DNA from: Lysobacter enzymogenes
Lineage (GTDB): Bacteria > Pseudomonadota > Gammaproteobacteria > Xanthomonadales > Xanthomonadaceae
DNA length: 64,000 nucleotides
Reading direction: 5' to 3'
Assembly: GCF_900106525.1 (NCBI RefSeq)
Contig: NZ_FNOG01000003.1
Span: forward strand, 631,987-695,986
The notes beneath the pieces are model-generated. The model did not search any database, was not told the origin of the DNA, and saw only the letters and a list, made by a program, of their open reading frames with translations. This document shows positions 1 to 8,852 of this stretch, piece after piece; within the stretch, counting starts at the first letter, position 1; the number at the start of each line of letters is the position of its first letter. A program made the translations under genes and the position numbers.

Positions 1-504
1 CGGCTTCGGCATTCGTACCGGCTCGCCCCAGCCATCGGCCTCGCGTTCGGCGTAGTAAATGTCGAGATCCTCGCCCTTGGGATCGTGGCGTGCGGACACG
101 AAGTACACGCGCTTGCCGTCGGCGCTCACGAACGGATCGGCGTCGAGGCCCGGGCGCGCCGCCGCGAAGCCCGGCGGTTGCGGCGGCGACCAGCCGTCGG
201 CGGTGCAGCGCGACTGCAGAATGCGCCACTGGGCGAAGTTGCGGTCGCTGCGCATGAAATAGAACTCGCGGCCGTCGGGCGAGAAGGTCGGCGAGGATTC
301 GTACTCGTCGCTGGCGATGCCGGCCGGCGCCCAGCGCTGCGCCGCGCTCGGCGTGGGCGCCGCGGCGCGCGGATAGGCGAGCGCGCAGGCGCTGGCGCAA
401 GCGGCGGCCAGGATCGCCATCGGCAGCCAGCGCACGCAGGAGAGGGCCGGCGATGGGGCCGGGACGACAGCGCGCAGCAAGCGGTGGAGACGAAGGCGAG
501 GCAT
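1..504 (-). CDS. PD40/TolB-like beta-propeller protein, C-terminus outside window
   Basis: The reverse strand is open from an ATG at 504 to the window edge (168 codons, no stop), so the gene is partial at its 3' end. After a hydrophobic signal-like segment (about residues 27-45) come WD40-like PD40 motifs, SSPTFSPDGREFYFMRSD and DPFVSADGKRVYFVSARHD, as in TolB-type propellers. Such proteins are usually periplasmic or extracytoplasmic. A second in-frame ATG at 420 is an alternative start. It lies 27 bases downstream of the CGNR gene on the same strand, so the two could be co-transcribed. The exact role cannot be told from the fragment. Confidence 0.75.
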   Translation of the reverse strand, partial: MPRLRLHRLLRAVVPAPSPALSCVRWLPMAILAAACASACALAYPRAAAPTPSAAQRWAPAGIASDEYESSPTFSPDGREFYFMRSDRNFAQWRILQSRCTADGWSPPQPPGFAAARPGLDADPFVSADGKRVYFVSARHDPKGEDLDIYYAEREADGWGEPVRMPKP

Positions 505-531
505 GGCGTCTGCGCAGCGGCGGTGGCGGAT

Positions 532-1149
532 TCAGTCCTTGCGGCGTTGCTGGAAGCGTCGCGCCTTGGCGACGTTGCCGCAGGTCGCCATGTCGCACCA
601 GCGCCGCCGCCCGCTCTTGGAGGTGTCGACGAACACCCAGCCGCAACCGCGCCCGTCGCACACGCGCAGCCGCTCCAGGCGCGCGTCGCGAAGCAGTTCG
701 ATGGCGAAGGCAGTGGAGACGTGGGCGATCAGGTCCAACCCCGAACGCTCGGCCGACCACTGCGTCTGCAGGCGCCCGTCGTGCGAGACCAGCCGCGCCG
801 CGCGCGAGGCGGCCAGGCGCGCCTGGTCGAGCGCGTCGAGCTCCGCCGCGTCCGGCTCCTCGCCGGCCGCCAGCGCGTACAGCGCCACGCACAAGGTTTC
901 GCGTAATTGCTTGCAGCGCGCCAGCGCGGCGGCGGCCTTGGCCGGCGACGCCGCGGCTTGCGCGGCCAGGGCATCCAGATCGGCCGGCGCGACCAGCGCG
1001 GCCTTGCGCGCCCAGCGCAGCAGGGCCGGGTAGCCGTCGAGCCAGTCGCGCGGCTCGGTGTCGCGCGCGGTCACGGTATTGATCAGATCCAGGGCGGGAT
1101 CGCCGCCGACCAGGTCCATAGCGCGGAATTCGTGCGGTTCCAGGCGCAT
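532..1149 (-). CDS. CGNR zinc finger / ABATE domain putative transcription regulator
   Basis: 205 aa. The N-terminal half carries the ABATE-type signature (LDLINTVTARD near residues 20-30) and the C-terminal 45 residues a CGNR zinc finger: a Cys pair in CDGRGCGW, then the WCDMATCGN Cys pair, followed by a basic tail. These proteins are proposed stress-induced DNA-binding regulators; no target is visible here. The canonical CGNR tetrapeptide reads CGNV, a conservative variant. Its only same-strand neighbour downstream is the PD40 protein. Confidence 0.85.
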   Translation of the reverse strand: MRLEPHEFRAMDLVGGDPALDLINTVTARDTEPRDWLDGYPALLRWARKAALVAPADLDALAAQAAASPAKAAAALARCKQLRETLCVALYALAAGEEPDAAELDALDQARLAASRAARLVSHDGRLQTQWSAERSGLDLIAHVSTAFAIELLRDARLERLRVCDGRGCGWVFVDTSKSGRRRWCDMATCGNVAKARRFQQRRKD

Positions 1150-1240
1150 ACGTCACCGTTGAAGTGCTTTTTTCAGGTTAGGCCAGCCCTTTATAACCTG
1201 CAATATGGAATTAAAGGGTTTGCGACGAACGGCGCCGATG

Positions 1241-1272
1241 CCCCCTGTAGGAGCGGCGCAAGCCGCGACCGC
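1241..1272. repeat. Family I REP-like element (single copy)
   Basis: One copy of the element beginning CTGTAGGAGCGGCGCAAGCC, found many times in this window. It lies between the CGNR gene and the protease. Confidence 0.7.
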
Positions 1273-1330
1273 GCCCCCGCAGCCTCGCGCCGCAAGCCAG
1301 ACGCCACGACGACAACCCGCGATGCCCAAC

Positions 1331-1365
1331 AAAAAAGCCGGCCGTCGCACGCAGCGACGGCCGGC
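1331..1365 (-). terminator. Rho-independent terminator of the serine protease gene
   Basis: A perfect 12-bp stem (1337-1348 with 1354-1365, loop ACGCA) is followed on the minus strand by six T residues (1336-1331). It sits 24 bases after the protease stop. Confidence 0.9.
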
Positions 1366-1388
1366 CCATTGCGCCCGAACCTCAGCGC

Positions 1389-2765
1389 TTACGGATTGAA
1401 ATACTGCGACACGCTCGAATAGATGTCGGCGAAGCGCGAGTAGTAATCCGGATCGCGCGGCGCGCTGCAGTACGAGGTGCCGCCGTACAGGCCGCCGCGC
1501 AGCTGGTAGCCGCCGCTGCTGGTCACGGTGAACAGGCCCGAGCCGGAGGAGCCGCCCTCGGTCACGCCGGTGTTCCAGACCACGCGGTACAGCGGCGACT
1601 TGCCGTCGATCGAGGTCGACAGGCCGGTCACCGAACCCAGCGAGTACTTCTTGACGTCGCCGGCCGGGTGGTGGATGCCTTCGATGGCGGTGCCGGTGGC
1701 GGCGATCGCCGCGCTCGACCAGCCGGCGTAGACGGCGCCCGACGGCGGCGCGGTCTTGAGTTCCAGCAGCGAGGTGTCGCGGGTGGTGTTGGCATGGCGC
1801 AGGAACGCGCCGCCGCTGAGGGTGGTGTAGGCCGAGTTGACCACGCTGCCGTTGCAGGTGGTGGCGTCGTAGAACCAGTAGGTCTGCAGGGTATTGGCGA
1901 CGGTCTGGGTGCTGATGCAGTGCGCCGCGGTCCAGAACAGGCGCTTCTTCGGCGAGAAGTTGTTGTTGAGCAGGGTGCCGGTGCACAGGTAGGTGCCGCC
2001 GGAGGTGGTGAAGGTCATGCGCGCCACCGACTTGGCGGTGGACAGGAAGCCCGCCGACGGGCTGGCGCGGCAGACGATGTCCTTCTCGCACGAATCGCTC
2101 TCGCCGATCTTGGCCTGGATCTGGCGCTCGCTCGCGGCCGGGCTGATGTCCAGGTGCGAGAGCTGCGGCAGTTTGAGCTTGAGCGACTTGGCGTTCACGC
2201 CCTTGGGCAGGACCAGTTCCACGGTCATCGTGTCGCCTTCCACCACCGGCGACCAACCCAGCTCGTTGCCGGCGAAATCGGCGCCGCTCTGGGCGAACAC
2301 GCGGCCGTCGCTGCCGGCGAAGTGCAGCGTCGCCGACTTGGCGCCGGCGCCGCGCAACGACAGGCCCGCGCGCAGCGCCACCGCGCCGGACGAGGACACT
2401 TCGAAGCGCGCGGCGCGGCCGCCGTCGGCCAGCGGCTGCCAGGCCAGGGTGTTCAGATCCACCGCGCTGCGCGCGATGTCGCGGGCGAAGCCGATTTCCA
2501 GCGGCTGGCCGTTCTTGTCCTGGGCGACGCGGCGGCTCTTGAGCGCGGAGGCGTCCAGGCTGGTGGGCTGGCCGAGGCTGACCACGCGCGGCACGCTGGC
2601 CTTGGCGCTGGAGGCGAACTCGGCAGCGCCCATGGCGCCGGCCGCGGGAGCGCCGGTGACCGGCGCCGAATCCATTTCGGCGACGGGAGATTTGGCCGAA
2701 GCGATGGAGCAAAAACCAGACAGCCCGGCGACGAGCGCCAGGCACAGCGCGTTGTTGCGGATCAT
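1389..2765 (-). CDS. Secreted trypsin-like serine protease, lysyl endopeptidase-like
   Basis: 458 aa preproenzyme: signal peptide about 1-24, a propeptide-like region about 25-220, then a chymotrypsin-fold domain. Triad residues are visible: H282 in WTAAHC, D330 in RDTSLLELK, S407 in TEGGSSGSG. The Cys pattern (SCEKDIVC, YLCTG, SYCSA), the IHHP motif and an Asp in DPDYYSRF match Achromobacter protease I, where that Asp sets Lys-Xaa specificity; lysine specificity here is an inference. Probably extracellular after type II secretion. Single gene with its own terminator. Confidence 0.9.
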   Translation of the reverse strand: MIRNNALCLALVAGLSGFCSIASAKSPVAEMDSAPVTGAPAAGAMGAAEFASSAKASVPRVVSLGQPTSLDASALKSRRVAQDKNGQPLEIGFARDIARSAVDLNTLAWQPLADGGRAARFEVSSSGAVALRAGLSLRGAGAKSATLHFAGSDGRVFAQSGADFAGNELGWSPVVEGDTMTVELVLPKGVNAKSLKLKLPQLSHLDISPAASERQIQAKIGESDSCEKDIVCRASPSAGFLSTAKSVARMTFTTSGGTYLCTGTLLNNNFSPKKRLFWTAAHCISTQTVANTLQTYWFYDATTCNGSVVNSAYTTLSGGAFLRHANTTRDTSLLELKTAPPSGAVYAGWSSAAIAATGTAIEGIHHPAGDVKKYSLGSVTGLSTSIDGKSPLYRVVWNTGVTEGGSSGSGLFTVTSSGGYQLRGGLYGGTSYCSAPRDPDYYSRFADIYSSVSQYFNP

Positions 2766-3298
2766 CGTGCGTTTCCTTGTCGGAGTGGCAGAAGGTGGGC
2801 GGCATCGCGCCGCGGCGCCCGCGTCGTAGAGCGGGCGCCTTCAACCTACTGCCGCCTGCGTGCGCGCTTTTGTGCGCTCTGGCGGGCTTCTCGGAAGCGG
2901 CGCAAGTACAAGCGGTTGCGCGAGAAACCGTCGCGGCCAAGCGCGGATGCGATCACAAATGCGTGGATCGGCGCGCGACGCGATTCGCATCCGGATCTGC
3001 GCTGCGTCGCAGACCGGAACCGACGTATTGCGCGAACGCGTTGATGCGCTGCGGCGATACGCGCGGCGGGCCTTGCGCATCGCGATCGCTGCGCGCTGCG
3101 ATGGCGCGCGCTGCAGTCGATGCGCAATCTCGCCGATACGCGCCGTCGCAAACCCACGACCGCGACACGGCGCGAGCGGCCGGGGCCCTCGTTGCCGCAG
3201 CCGCGGCCGCGTCACCCGCCGCCCCCTCAAATCGCCGCCCGCCCGCGCTGTACGCGGCCCAGACGCCGCGTTCATGGCGATGTGAGACCATACCGGCC
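2766..3298. other. Intergenic region between protease and rnr
   Basis: 533 bases separate the divergent protease and rnr genes. Overlapping reading frames are arginine-rich and not gene-like. No strong sigma-70 promoter or riboswitch was recognised. Confidence 0.5.
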
Positions 3299-5788
3299 AT
3301 GACCAAAAAGACGACTAAGAACAACAAGACCGGAAAGACCGGCCCCTCCGCCTCCCACGACGGCGCCCCCGCCGGCAAGAAGGGCGGCCGCAAGCCCGCC
3401 GCGCCGCGCCCGGCCTGGCTGCCCGAGAACCTCCAGCACGGCCCGAGCAAGGGCGCCCGCGGCAAGCCCAAGGCCGCACCCGCCGGCGGCTCCCCCGGCG
3501 CCCCGGGCAAGCGCCCCGCGGCCGCGCCGCTGCCGACCGCGAACTACGGCGAACACCAGGATCCGCACGCCGAGCGCGAAGCCGCGCGCTACGCCCAGCC
3601 CATCGCCAGCCGCGAGCTGATCCTGCAGACCCTGAGCGGCGCCGACGGCCCGATGCGCGCCGAGGAGCTGGCCCAGCGCCTGGAACTGACCGAGCCCGAG
3701 CGCGCCGATGCGCTGGGCAAGCGCCTGGCGGCGATGATCCGCGACGGCCAGTTGCTGCTCAACCGCAAGGGCGAGTTCGCCCCGGCCGCGCAGATGGACC
3801 TGATCCCCGGCGTGGTGATCGCCAACCCCGACGGCTTCGGCTTCCTGCGCCCGGAATCGGGCGGCGGCGACGATCTGTTCCTGCCGCCGTTCGAAATGCG
3901 CAAGGCCATGCACGGCGACCGCGTGCTCGCCAGCGTCACCGGCGTCGACCGCCGCGGCCGCCGCGAAGGCGCGATCGTGGAAGTGCTCGAACGCCGGCTC
4001 AACCGTTTGATCGGCCGCTTCACGCTGGAGCAGGGCATCAGCTACGTGGTGCCCGACGACCGCCGCATCCAGCGCAACGTGCAGATTCCGCCGGACGCGC
4101 GCATGGATGCGAAGAACGGCCAACTGGTGGTGTGCGAGCTGGTGCAGGCGCCCGATCACCATCGCCCGCCGATCGGCCGCGTGCTCGCCGTGCTCGGCGA
4201 GAAGCTCACCGCCTCGTTGGCGGTGCAGGCCGCGATCCATGGCCACGAGATTCCCGATGTGTTCCCGCAAGAGGCGCTCGACGAAGCCTCGGCGGTGCCG
4301 CTGACGGTGCCCGAGTCGGTCGCCGCGCAGCGCGTGGACCTGCGCGCGATGCCACTGGTCACCATCGACGGCGAGGACGCCAAGGACTTCGACGACGCGG
4401 TCTACTGCGAGACCAACCGCCAGGGTTTCCGCCTGGTCGTCGCCATCGCCGACGTTTCGCACTACGTACGTCCCGGCACCCCGCTCGACGACGAAGCGCA
4501 GAAGCGCGCGACCTCGGTGTATTTCCCCGGCTTCGTCGTGCCGATGCTGCCGGAGACGCTGTCCAACGGCATTTGTTCGCTGAACCCGAAAGTCGACCGG
4601 CTGTGTTTCGTCTGCGACATGCAGATCGACCACAACGGCGAAGTGACTGCGTCGAAGTTCTACGAAGCGGTGATGAATTCGCATGCGCGCCTGACCTACA
4701 CCACCGTGTGGAACGCGGTCGGCGACGTGCCCGAGGAGGCCAAGGCCGAGGCGCAGGCGCAGATCGGTTCGCTGCTGCCCAACATCGAGCGCCTGCACCA
4801 GTTGTTCCATGTGCTGGTCAAGGCGCGCCAGCAGCGCGGCGCGATCGAGTTCGAATCCAGCGAAGTGCGCTTCGTCATCGGCAAGGACGGCGAGGTGGTG
4901 CAGGCCGGCATGCTCCAGCGCAACGACGCGCACAAGCTGATCGAAGAATGCATGATCGCGGCGAACGTGGAAGCCGCGAAGTACCTCATGGCCCAGCAGG
5001 TGCCGGCGCCGTACCGCGTGCACGAGCGGCCGCCGGAACAGAAGTACGCCGACCTGCAGGAGTTCCTCAAGGAATTCAAGCTGCGCATGCCGGCCTGGAA
5101 CCAGGTGGAACCGCGCGACTTCACCCACCTGCTGAAGAAAATCCGCGACCGCCCCGACGCCGCGCTGCTGGAGTCGGTGCTGCTGCGCAGCCAGAGCCTG
5201 GCGGTGTACGCGCCGGAGAACACCGGCCACTTCGGCCTGGCGCTGCACGCCTACGCCCACTTCACCTCGCCGATCCGGCGCTATCCCGACTTGCTGGTGC
5301 ACCGCGCGATCAAGCACGCGCTGAGCGGGGCCAAGCCCACCGGCTACCTGTACTCGCCGCGGCAGATGGCGGCGCTGGCGCTGCAGTGCTCCGAGCGCGA
5401 GCGCCGCGCCGACGAGGCCGAGCGCGAGGTCGACGAGCGCTACCGCGCGGCGTGGATGGAGCAGCACGTCGGCGGCGAATTCGACGGCGTGATCAGCGGG
5501 GTGACCAGCTTCGGCCTGTTCATCGAACTCGACGATTCCAAGGTCAACGGCCTGGTCCACGTGACCCAGCTGCCGCACGACTATTACCACTTCGACCCGA
5601 TCCGCAAGACTTTGTCGGGCGAGCGCACCGGCCGCGAATACCGTCTCGGCGACCGGGTGCGCATCGTCGTGCTCAAGGCCAGCGTCGAGGACCGCAAGAT
5701 CGACTTCAAGCTGGTCGACGAGGAGCGCGGGGTCAAGCCGCCGCCGCCGCGCGGCCAGCCGGCCAAGCGGACCAAGCAGAAGTACTGA
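3299..5788 (+). CDS. rnr: Ribonuclease R
   Basis: 829 aa 3'-5' exoribonuclease that degrades structured RNA. The ATG at 3299 is chosen because the MTKKTTKNNK start matches the basic N-terminus of the family; the longer upstream frame is non-coding in character. Order: Lys/Pro/Ala-rich low-complexity tail (about 1-95), winged-helix domain, cold-shock OB folds, RNB catalytic domain with the acidic TIDGEDAKDFDDAVYC motif, an S1 domain (EFDGVISGVTSFGLFIELDD) and a short basic tail ending KRTKQKY. It is followed by rlmB on the same strand, the usual rnr-rlmB pairing, but here separated by a 178-base inverted repeat. Confidence 0.95.
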   Translation: MTKKTTKNNKTGKTGPSASHDGAPAGKKGGRKPAAPRPAWLPENLQHGPSKGARGKPKAAPAGGSPGAPGKRPAAAPLPTANYGEHQDPHAEREAARYAQPIASRELILQTLSGADGPMRAEELAQRLELTEPERADALGKRLAAMIRDGQLLLNRKGEFAPAAQMDLIPGVVIANPDGFGFLRPESGGGDDLFLPPFEMRKAMHGDRVLASVTGVDRRGRREGAIVEVLERRLNRLIGRFTLEQGISYVVPDDRRIQRNVQIPPDARMDAKNGQLVVCELVQAPDHHRPPIGRVLAVLGEKLTASLAVQAAIHGHEIPDVFPQEALDEASAVPLTVPESVAAQRVDLRAMPLVTIDGEDAKDFDDAVYCETNRQGFRLVVAIADVSHYVRPGTPLDDEAQKRATSVYFPGFVVPMLPETLSNGICSLNPKVDRLCFVCDMQIDHNGEVTASKFYEAVMNSHARLTYTTVWNAVGDVPEEAKAEAQAQIGSLLPNIERLHQLFHVLVKARQQRGAIEFESSEVRFVIGKDGEVVQAGMLQRNDAHKLIEECMIAANVEAAKYLMAQQVPAPYRVHERPPEQKYADLQEFLKEFKLRMPAWNQVEPRDFTHLLKKIRDRPDAALLESVLLRSQSLAVYAPENTGHFGLALHAYAHFTSPIRRYPDLLVHRAIKHALSGAKPTGYLYSPRQMAALALQCSERERRADEAEREVDERYRAAWMEQHVGGEFDGVISGVTSFGLFIELDDSKVNGLVHVTQLPHDYYHFDPIRKTLSGERTGREYRLGDRVRIVVLKASVEDRKIDFKLVDEERGVKPPPPRGQPAKRTKQKY

Positions 5789-5800
5789 GCGCGGCGCCCG

Positions 5801-5978
5801 AAGCCCCTGTAGGAGCGGCGCAAGCCGCGACTAACCTAAGCGGTTGACTTCAGCGCAGCGGCCGAAGACCGGGCAATCGGTGTGCTGGTGCCGAAGTCCC
5901 GATTGTCCGGGCTCCGGCTGTGGTTGTGGTATCGATCGCTTCGGTTGGTCGCGGCTTGCGCCGCTCCTACAGGGGCTT
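5801..5978. repeat. Family I REP-like inverted pair (imperfect palindrome)
   Basis: Two oppositely oriented copies of the CTGTAGGAGCGGCGCAAGCC element (5804-5831 and 5948-5975) flank about 115 bases that are themselves partly self-complementary (for example CCGGGCAATCGG against a near complement around 5903-5912). It occupies most of the rnr-rlmB gap. Confidence 0.75.
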
Positions 5979-6042
5979 GCGCCCCATGACGTAGAATTCC
6001 CGCCCCACGCCTCGCCGGGCCCCGCGCCCACACGGACCACCC

Positions 6043-6798
6043 ATGAGCCAGAAACAATGGATCGCCGGCATCAATGCCGTCGCCGCCGCCGTCGAGCACG
6101 ACGCCGCCAACGTGCGCGAGGTGCTGATCGAGGCCGGCGCCAAGAACCCGCGCCTGACCGAGATCGAGACCGCCGCGCGCCGCGCCGACATCGACGTGCG
6201 CCGGGTCGCGACCCAGGCGCTGGACGGCGTGGTCGGCGGGCTGCGCCACCAGGGCGTGGTCGCGCGCTACGCCGCGGCCAAGACCTGGAGCGAGAACGAG
6301 CTGGAAGGCCTGATCGAGGCCGCGCAGGGCCGCGCTCTGGTGCTGATCCTCGACGGCGTGCAGGACCCGCACAACCTCGGCGCCTGCCTGCGCAGCGCGG
6401 CCGCGGCCGGCGCCACCGCGGTGATCATCCCCAAGGACAAGGCGGTGCAGGTCAACGCCACCGTGCGCAAGACCTCGGCCGGCGCCGCCGACAGCGTGCC
6501 GGTGGTCCCGGTGACCAACCTGGCGCGCAGCCTGCGTGAGTTGCAGCGGCTGGGCGTGTGGATCTACGGCCTGGCCGGCGAGGCGCAGGCGTCGCTGTAT
6601 TCGCTGGACCTGCGCGGCAACGTCGCGCTGGCGCTGGGCGGCGAAGCCGACGGCCTGCGCCGGCTGACCCGCGAGACCTGCGACCAGCTGGTCAAGATCC
6701 CGATGCCCGGCGGCGACGCGGCCACGGGCGTGGAAAGCCTGAACGTGTCGGTGGCGGCGGGCGTGACGTTGTTCGAAGCGGTGCGTCAGCGCGGTTGA
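6043..6798 (+). CDS. rlmB: 23S rRNA (guanosine-2'-O-)-methyltransferase RlmB
   Basis: 251 aa SpoU/TrmH-family enzyme that 2'-O-methylates G2251 of 23S rRNA using SAM. An N-terminal RNA-binding substrate domain (about 1-75) precedes a trefoil-knot MTase domain with motif 1 (DPHNLGACLRSA), motif 2 (LALGGEADGLRRLT) and motif 3 (ESLNVSVAAGVTLFE). The length is normal for the family. A TAGAAT hexamer at 5992-5997 could be a -10 element of its own promoter, just after the repeat that separates it from rnr. Confidence 0.95.
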   Translation: MSQKQWIAGINAVAAAVEHDAANVREVLIEAGAKNPRLTEIETAARRADIDVRRVATQALDGVVGGLRHQGVVARYAAAKTWSENELEGLIEAAQGRALVLILDGVQDPHNLGACLRSAAAAGATAVIIPKDKAVQVNATVRKTSAGAADSVPVVPVTNLARSLRELQRLGVWIYGLAGEAQASLYSLDLRGNVALALGGEADGLRRLTRETCDQLVKIPMPGGDAATGVESLNVSVAAGVTLFEAVRQRG

Positions 6799-6825
6799 GG
6801 GCAGGGCGCGGCGATCTGGCCGGAA

Positions 6826-6946
6826 GCGTCGGGACTGAAGTCCCTCCCACAACAACCCTTCTCGGGCCGCGCAGGCTGTTGCGAGAGGACTTTTGTGGCG
6901 GTTTTTTGCCGGAGGGCTTTTGTGGGAGGGACTTCAATCCCGATGC
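6826..6946. repeat. Family II repeat, inverted pair
   Basis: Arms at 6826-6852 and 6918-6946 are near reverse complements; the core is TTTGTGGGAGGGACTTCA. A degenerate further copy lies between them. The same family recurs near 19.2, 37.6 and 46.7 kb. Confidence 0.7.
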
Positions 6947-7063
6947 TTTCCGCTCCGATCCAGCGATCCAGCGATCCCGCACCGCCGTAAACGCCGCGAA
7001 GACTTATGTAACCCCCCGCTGACCCCACAGCCCGCTCCTCGGCCTCATCGCCGAACGCCTCGA

Positions 7064-7069
7064 TATAAT
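7064..7069 (+). promoter_or_regulatory. Consensus -10 hexamer TATAAT ahead of the guanidine riboswitch
   Basis: A perfect TATAAT lies 11 bases before the first riboswitch hairpin, so transcription would begin just before the aptamer. No convincing -35 is seen. Confidence 0.6.
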
Positions 7070-7080
7070 TCGCCGCGACC

Positions 7081-7153
7081 GACCTGGGACGGCCCAGGTC
7101 CGCGCAGCCGGATCCACTCCTGTGCGGCGCGCGTTACATCCGGGGACGGCCCC
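7081..7153 (+). ncRNA. Guanidine-II riboswitch (mini-ykkC)
   Basis: Two hairpins each closed by an ACGG tetraloop: 7081-7100 has an 8-bp stem around ACGG at 7089-7092, and 7142-7153 has a GGGG/CCCC stem around ACGG at 7146-7149. Paired ACGR-loop stem-loops about 40 bases apart just before an SMR exporter start codon are the hallmark of mini-ykkC. The second hairpin ends about 10 bases before the GGGAGC ribosome site (7163-7168), consistent with translational control. Ligand assignment rests on family knowledge. Confidence 0.88.
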
Positions 7154-7174
7154 ATCGATCATGGGAGCTGCATC

Positions 7175-7486
7175 ATGCCTTGGGTTCTTCTCGTCTTCGC
7201 CGGCCTGTTCGAAATCGGCTGGGCCATCGGCCTCAAATACACCGAGGGTTTCACCCGCCTGTGGCCGTCGGTCGGCACCGTCGTGTCGATGGCGATCAGC
7301 GTCGGCCTGCTCGGCCTGGCGATGAAAACCTTGCCGGTCGGCACCGCCTACGCGATCTGGGTCGGCATCGGCGCGGTCGGTACGGTCATCCTCGGCATGG
7401 TGCTGTTCAACGAGCCGGCCACCGCGCTGCGCATCGCCAGCATCGTGCTGATCGTCGCCGGCCTGGTCGGCTTGAAACTGGCCTGA
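7175..7486 (+). CDS. sugE: SMR-family guanidinium exporter (SugE/Gdx)
   Basis: 103 aa with four transmembrane helices. The essential Glu is in [12 protein letters not shown] (E13), and the length and sequence match the SugE/Gdx branch rather than EmrE/QacE. Gdx proteins export guanidinium in exchange for protons as antiparallel dimers in the inner membrane. The ATG at 7175 follows GGGAGC by six bases; a longer upstream frame is ignored because it runs through the riboswitch. The preceding guanidine-II riboswitch strongly supports the substrate. Confidence 0.93.
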   Translation: MPWVLLVFAGLFEIGWAIGLKYTEGFTRLWPSVGTVVSMAISVGLLGLAMKTLPVGTAYAIWVGIGAVGTVILGMVLFNEPATALRIASIVLIVAGLVGLKLA

Positions 7487-7578
7487 GGCGCTGGCGGCCA
7501 CGTCCGCGTCCCGGCATCATCGTCGCGCGCGGCGCCGCACTTGCGGCGCCGCGTTCGTTTCCACGGAACCCAACCGCC

Positions 7579-8025
7579 ATGCCCATCCGCGAACGCCAGG
7601 CCGCCGACCACCCGCGGCTGCTCGAACTGTGGGAGCGCTCGGTGCGCGCCACCCACGATTTCCTCAGCGACGCCGACATCGCCGAGCTGCGCCCGCAAGT
7701 GCGCGACATCTATTTCGACGCGGTCGAGATCTGGATCTACGAGGACGCCGCCGGCCTGGCCGGTTTCATCGGCCTGTCCGGCGCGCAAGTGGAGATGCTG
7801 TTCCTCGAACCCGAGCGGCGCGGGCAGGGCATCGGCACGCGCCTGCTCGACCACGCGCGCGGCCTGCGCGGCGCGCTCACCGTCGACGTCAACGAGCACA
7901 ACCCGCAGGCGCACGGTTTCTACCGGCGCTACGGCTTCGTCGACACCGGACGCTCGCCGCTGGACGGGCAGGGCCGGCCGTTTCCGCTGATCCATATGGC
8001 GCTGCCGCGCGACGCGGCGGGCTGA
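7579..8025 (+). CDS. GNAT-family N-acetyltransferase (YjaB-like)
   Basis: 148 aa. The acetyl-CoA binding motif RRGQGIGTRLL is clear. The pattern ERSVRATHDFLSDADI and the C-terminal NPQAHGFYRRYGFVDTGRSP resemble E. coli YjaB. The substrate is unknown. It lies 92 bases after the guanidinium exporter on the same strand and might share its transcript, although no functional link is evident. It converges on the GH19-like gene. Confidence 0.88.
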   Translation: MPIRERQAADHPRLLELWERSVRATHDFLSDADIAELRPQVRDIYFDAVEIWIYEDAAGLAGFIGLSGAQVEMLFLEPERRGQGIGTRLLDHARGLRGALTVDVNEHNPQAHGFYRRYGFVDTGRSPLDGQGRPFPLIHMALPRDAAG

Positions 8026-8106
8026 GCGCCGGCGCGCGCCGCTTCGGCGCACGCATCATTCCAACGCAGGCGTCGCTGAAGCGCACGCTTCGCGTCAAAA
8101 CACGCA

Positions 8107-8718
8107 TCACTCCAACGCGTTCACCAACAACTCGTCGAAGCGCCGCGCGATATCGGCGATGGTCTGCGCCTTGTCCTGGCCGTTGATGATCCGCCGCGCT
8201 TCTTCGTAATTCGGCAACTGGCCCGGCTTGAAGTAATTGTCGAGTTTCTTGCCGGTGAACCAGCCCTGCTTCATGCCCTGCATGGCGATGGCATAGGCGA
8301 CTTCCGGCTTCTTCGCGTCTTCGGGCTTGTTCACCAGATCCAGACCGAGGAAGCGGCCGGCGCGGTCGTAGTTGTTGCGGCCGGTGAGCTGCACATAACC
8401 GCGGCCGTGGAAGCGCGCGCCGTCGCCGCGCCGGGTGTTGCCCAGCGCCTTGCCGATGCGGGTGTCGGGGCCGTACAGGCGCTCGAAGCGCGCGTCGTCG
8501 CCGAACTCGTCGATCGGCCGCAGCGTGTGCGCGGTTTCCCACTTGAACGTCGCCAGGCAATAGGCGATCTGGTAGCGGTGCACCGGATTGAGGCTGAAAC
8601 TGGAATCCTGCTCGATCCGGCCGACCAGGAAGCGCAGGGCCTTGGCGAGATCCTCGCGCAGCGGGCCGAAGCGCTTGCGGTAGCCGTCGAGAAACTGGTC
8701 GTCGTCGAAAGCGAACAT
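8107..8718 (-). CDS. GH19-like chitinase/lysozyme-type hydrolase
   Basis: 203 aa. FKWETAHTLRP contains the likely catalytic Glu and GRGYVQLTGRNNY is the substrate-cleft motif of GH19 chitinases and phage GH19 endolysins. There are no Cys residues and no signal peptide, unlike secreted chitinases, so a phage-type or toxin-like muramidase role, or export by another route, is possible. The ATG at 8718 begins MFAFDDDQFL; the longer upstream frame lacks family similarity. Its same-strand upstream neighbour is an unrecognised 342-aa gene 134 bases away. Confidence 0.8.
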   Translation of the reverse strand: MFAFDDDQFLDGYRKRFGPLREDLAKALRFLVGRIEQDSSFSLNPVHRYQIAYCLATFKWETAHTLRPIDEFGDDARFERLYGPDTRIGKALGNTRRGDGARFHGRGYVQLTGRNNYDRAGRFLGLDLVNKPEDAKKPEVAYAIAMQGMKQGWFTGKKLDNYFKPGQLPNYEEARRIINGQDKAQTIADIARRFDELLVNALE

Positions 8719-8852
8719 GCTTTGCTCCCCATCCGTGGATCGCGGCGTGGGCGCCGCGCGCGGCGGAGGGCCGCGCATTCCATCGAACGCGGGCGCCGGT
8801 AACGGGCGGCCAAGGCGGCAATGTTGCGCGACCGCAACATCCCGCGGCGGCC

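Noticed and set aside
1153-2940. 595-codon reverse-strand frame over the protease
   Set aside because: It is another frame of the protease gene with arginine-rich, low-complexity translation; the 458-aa frame has all protease motifs.
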